From NCBI GenBank assembly GCA_024699575.1, contig JAILPF010000265.1, forward strand, positions 1 through 8,826: a DNA stretch of 8,826 nucleotides, in the 5' to 3' direction. The stretch is from Acetatifactor sp. GTDB lineage: Bacteria; Bacillota; Clostridia; Lachnospirales; Lachnospiraceae. The translations under genes and the position numbers were made by a program. The notes beneath the pieces are model-generated. The model was given only the letters and a program-made list of their open reading frames with translations. It was not told the DNA's origin and ran no database searches. Positions 6,824-8,826 of this stretch are shown piece after piece (position 1 is the stretch's first letter; the number at the start of each line of letters is the position of its first letter).

Positions 6824-6972
6824 TTGTTTATGTTCAGAGCCATCATCTCGAAAACGCTTCGCGTTTCCTTCGATGTGGCATATCCGCCAAATAGCATTCC
6901 GTATGCAAGTTCCCACATGCAAGCATGAGGAACTTGCATATCGCAATGCTGCTTGGCTCTGAACATAAACAA
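6824..6972. mobile_element. Fold-back (MITE-like) element, 149 bp, containing repeat unit B
   Basis: The ends are a perfect 19-bp inverted repeat (6824-6842 and 6954-6972; core TGTTTATGTTCAGAGCCA). Inside lie three hairpins with little spacing. H1 is 6848-6873 (TCGAA/TTCGA plus AACGC/GCGTT around TTC). H2 is 6876-6889 (TGGC/GCCA). H3 is 6893-6950 (AGCATT/AATGCT and a 12-bp TATGCAAGTTCC/GGAACTTGCATA stem). The whole would fold as a cloverleaf. It encodes no protein. Its left half, repeat unit B (6827-6894), is the tandem partner of unit A at 6749-6816. Its right end touches the T-run of the secG terminator. Naming it a mobile element is inference from structure, since no target-site duplication is clear. 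Confidence 0.65.
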
Positions 6973-6999
6973 AAAACACTCTTGCGAACAAGAGTGTTT
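6971..6999 (-). terminator. Intrinsic terminator after secG
   Basis: A perfect 11-bp stem (AAACACTCTTG/CAAGAGTGTTT) with a 4-base loop is followed on the minus strand by TTTTTTGTTT. It lies about 15 bp after the secG stop, so it ends the oligoendopeptidase-secG unit and separates it from rnr unless readthrough occurs. Confidence 0.9.
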
Positions 7000-7013
7000 G
7001 TCTTTTGCAAAAT

Positions 7014-7253
7014 TTAAAATACTTTTAAATTCAGTATTGCTGCAAGTACCATAAATAATACCGCCAAAACTCTGGTAACTTTTACCAAAAATCCTTCCAT
7101 GGAACGACCCTTGTTCTTACCCCAGTAGGTCTCAGCTGCACCACTGATGGAACCAAGTCCTGCGGATTTTCCCTCCTGCATCAATACAAACACTGTAAGT
7201 GCTAAGCAATCCAATATAAATAATACTGTAAGAATAATTCTTAATGCTCCCAT
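7014..7253 (-). CDS. secG: Preprotein translocase subunit SecG
   Basis: A 79-residue inner-membrane protein, the small accessory subunit of the SecYEG export channel. There are two membrane helices (about 4-25 and 57-77) with the conserved glycine-rich cytoplasmic loop between them: VLMQEGKSAGLGSISG followed by AETYWGKNKGR. Length is normal. I chose the start MGALRIIL because AGGAGGTG lies 5-6 bp upstream. The longer frame from 7277 would add eight residues and run through that ribosome binding site. It lies 32 bp after the oligoendopeptidase gene with no terminator, so it is probably co-transcribed with it. In many Firmicutes secG directly precedes rnr and smpB. Here the order is kept, but a terminator and repeat element separate secG from rnr. 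Confidence 0.96.
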   Translation of the reverse strand: MGALRIILTVLFILDCLALTVFVLMQEGKSAGLGSISGAAETYWGKNKGRSMEGFLVKVTRVLAVLFMVLAAILNLKVF

Positions 7254-7285
7254 TTCACACCTCCTAATGTCAAGCAATAGCTATA

Positions 7286-8826
7286 TTAACATATTTTTTG
7301 AAATTCTGCAACAATTTTTTCAATACAACCATCTTCAAACGGACTATCCAATCCAACTGCTTTCAGTTCCGGCACATAAAAGTCTTTTACAGACATCTTA
7401 CAAAGCTTCAGATATGCTTCCCATGCCTCATGGAAATCTCTATTCATCCATACCTTGAACTGCATTGCACAGATGCTGGCAAGTACATAATCAATATAGT
7501 AGAAAGGAACAGAGAAAATATGACTTTGTTTCTGCCACCAGCCTCCGTTTGCAAAGAACGGATCATTGTCAAAATCAATCCAGGGGCGATAGGTTTCCTC
7601 AAGCTTTTTCCAGGTTTCCTTTCTCTGCGCCGGTGTCATTTCCGGGTTGGAATATACGATATGCTGGAACTCATCTACCATACATCCGTAAGGGATAAAG
7701 GATGTGGAATCCTGTAAATGCATCTTGTAGTAATCATCTTTTCTATCCCCAAAGAAATTCCCCATCCAATCGTATGTGAAATATTCCATAGACATAGAAT
7801 GAATCTCAGCAGTCTCCATGGTCAGATCGTTATGCTCATGAATCTCATCATTACGTGTTACATATCCCTGAAATGCATGTCCGCATTCGTGTGTGATAAC
7901 ATCTACATCAGAGCTGGTCCCATTGAAGTTTGCAAAGATAAACGGAGCTTTGTAATTGGGAATATAAGTCATATAACCACCGGCACGCTTGGTTTTTCTT
8001 CCCAATACGTCAAAGAGTTCATTCTCCATCATGAAATTCATGAACTCTGCTGTCTCAGGGGAAAGTTCCTGGTACATCTTCTGTCCGGCCTTCAAAATCT
8101 CCTCCGGGGTTCCAATAGGCATAGGATTACCGTTTTTAAAGTAAACATCATTATCATACAGCTTCAGATTATCCACACCAATCTGCTTTCTGCGTTCCTC
8201 CTGAATTCTGGTCACAAAAGGCACAAAGGATTCCTTCACCTGGCGTCTGAATGCTTCCACTTCATTCTTGCCATAGCTGTTTCTCTGCATTCTGAGATAT
8301 CCAAGCTCCACGAAATTTTCAAAGCCAAGTTCTCTTGCCTGTTTCGTACGATTCTTTACCATCAGATCATAGATTTCATCAATCTCATCGGTCACAGACT
8401 GAAAATAGTCACTGACAGCTTTCCATGCGAGCTTTCTTTTTTCTCTGTCGGCATCGGTACAGAATTTTCTCATCAGAGAAAGATTGTACACCTCTCCTTC
8501 AAAAGGAATTTTAGCAGTTGCAATCAATTTTTCATAACGGGAAACCAGTGCATTTTCCTCCTGCATCAAAGGGATAATCTTCTCATCGAATGCACGAAGC
8601 TGTAACTCTGTGTTTTTAAACGCAACTTTACCAATCTTTGCTTCCAGATAATCCCTATAAGGAGATTCAAAAAGCACCTTGTTATACTCATTGATATACT
8701 GAGTCAGTATCGGAGTAAAATTATCGTAAAAATCATTCTCTTTCTCATAAAACTCATCGGTAGTATCTATACTGTGACGTACAGATGCAAGCGTTGCATT
8801 CGTATTAATGTCGTCCATCAACTTGT
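7286..8826 (-). CDS. M3-family zinc oligoendopeptidase (5' end beyond window)
   Basis: A cytoplasmic metallopeptidase that cleaves short peptides, of the PepF/oligoendopeptidase type. The frame is open at the right edge; about 513 codons are visible, and the family is usually about 560 residues, so roughly 50 N-terminal residues are missing. The apparent start at 8821 is a TTG inside the coding frame (reading KLMDDINTNATLASVRH) without a ribosome binding site, so I do not accept it. Counting from that TTG, the zinc site HECGH is at 311-315 within DVITHECGHAFQGY, and E339 in METAEIHS is the probable third zinc ligand. The family's C-terminal aromatic block (GGWWQKQSHIFSVPFYYIDY) is present, with the Tyr/His residues expected to contact substrate. 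It is followed by secG after 32 bp. Substrate cannot be told from sequence. Confidence 0.95.
   Translation of the reverse strand, partial: KLMDDINTNATLASVRHSIDTTDEFYEKENDFYDNFTPILTQYINEYNKVLFESPYRDYLEAKIGKVAFKNTELQLRAFDEKIIPLMQEENALVSRYEKLIATAKIPFEGEVYNLSLMRKFCTDADREKRKLAWKAVSDYFQSVTDEIDEIYDLMVKNRTKQARELGFENFVELGYLRMQRNSYGKNEVEAFRRQVKESFVPFVTRIQEERRKQIGVDNLKLYDNDVYFKNGNPMPIGTPEEILKAGQKMYQELSPETAEFMNFMMENELFDVLGRKTKRAGGYMTYIPNYKAPFIFANFNGTSSDVDVITHECGHAFQGYVTRNDEIHEHNDLTMETAEIHSMSMEYFTYDWMGNFFGDRKDDYYKMHLQDSTSFIPYGCMVDEFQHIVYSNPEMTPAQRKETWKKLEETYRPWIDFDNDPFFANGGWWQKQSHIFSVPFYYIDYVLASICAMQFKVWMNRDFHEAWEAYLKLCKMSVKDFYVPELKAVGLDSPFEDGCIEKIVAEFQKIC

Noticed and set aside
6749..6894. CRISPR array
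   Set aside because: Only two long units with a 10-bp gap and no series of unique spacers, and no cas genes. They are a tandem duplication of part of a palindromic element.
7718..8605. Long plus-strand open frame (295 codons) opposite the oligoendopeptidase
   Set aside because: It lies antisense to a clear zinc-peptidase gene, its translation shows no family features, and it is rich in residues expected from reverse-reading codons.

Overview
The window looks like chromosomal DNA of a Clostridia-class Firmicute, most likely a member of the Lachnospiraceae. This rests on the moderately AT-rich composition, strong AGGAGG-type ribosome binding sites, the secG-rnr-smpB-ssrA gene order, a tmRNA tag ending in AFAA, and the decayed surface-type repeats (HYxxYGxxEGR pattern) common in gut Lachnospiraceae. 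The genus cannot be fixed from sequence alone. Every real gene is on the minus strand, so transcription runs from high to low coordinates.

Layout in transcription order (right to left). (1) 8826-7286: an M3-family zinc oligoendopeptidase, cut at its 5' end by the window edge, followed after 32 bp by secG (7253-7014), the small SecYEG subunit. A strong intrinsic terminator closes this unit at 6999-6971. (2) 6972-6727: a repeat-rich intergenic region. It holds a 149-bp fold-back element with 19-bp perfect terminal inverted repeats and three internal hairpins. Its left half is repeated a second time (67/68 identical, 78-bp period) just upstream of rnr. (3) rnr (6726-4573, RNase R) and smpB (4533-4066, tmRNA-binding protein), ending at a good terminator (4041-3997). 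(4) 3865-2674: a frameshifted, probably dead gene. It encodes three surface-type repeats plus a MORN_2/YwqK-like repeat region, and it has its own promoter (3946-3918) and terminator (2614-2572). (5) ssrA (tmRNA, 2508-2131) with its promoter and terminator. Between them lies a second, degenerate copy of the tmRNA 3' end that looks like an integration scar. (6) A consensus promoter (1992-1964) followed by a three-gene unit: an unknown single-pass membrane protein (1926-1336), an OmpR/PhoB-type response regulator (1348-671) and a sensor histidine kinase (665 to beyond the left edge).

Functionally, rnr, smpB and ssrA form the trans-translation and RNA quality-control set: tmRNA-SmpB rescues stalled ribosomes and RNase R degrades the faulty mRNA. 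The two-component operon is a separate envelope-sensing unit with an unusual membrane-protein gene overlapping the regulator. I see no complete novel system. The parts most worth a second look are the cloverleaf-like mobile-element candidate ahead of rnr, the ssrA 3'-end duplication, and the frameshifted repeat gene lying between smpB and ssrA.
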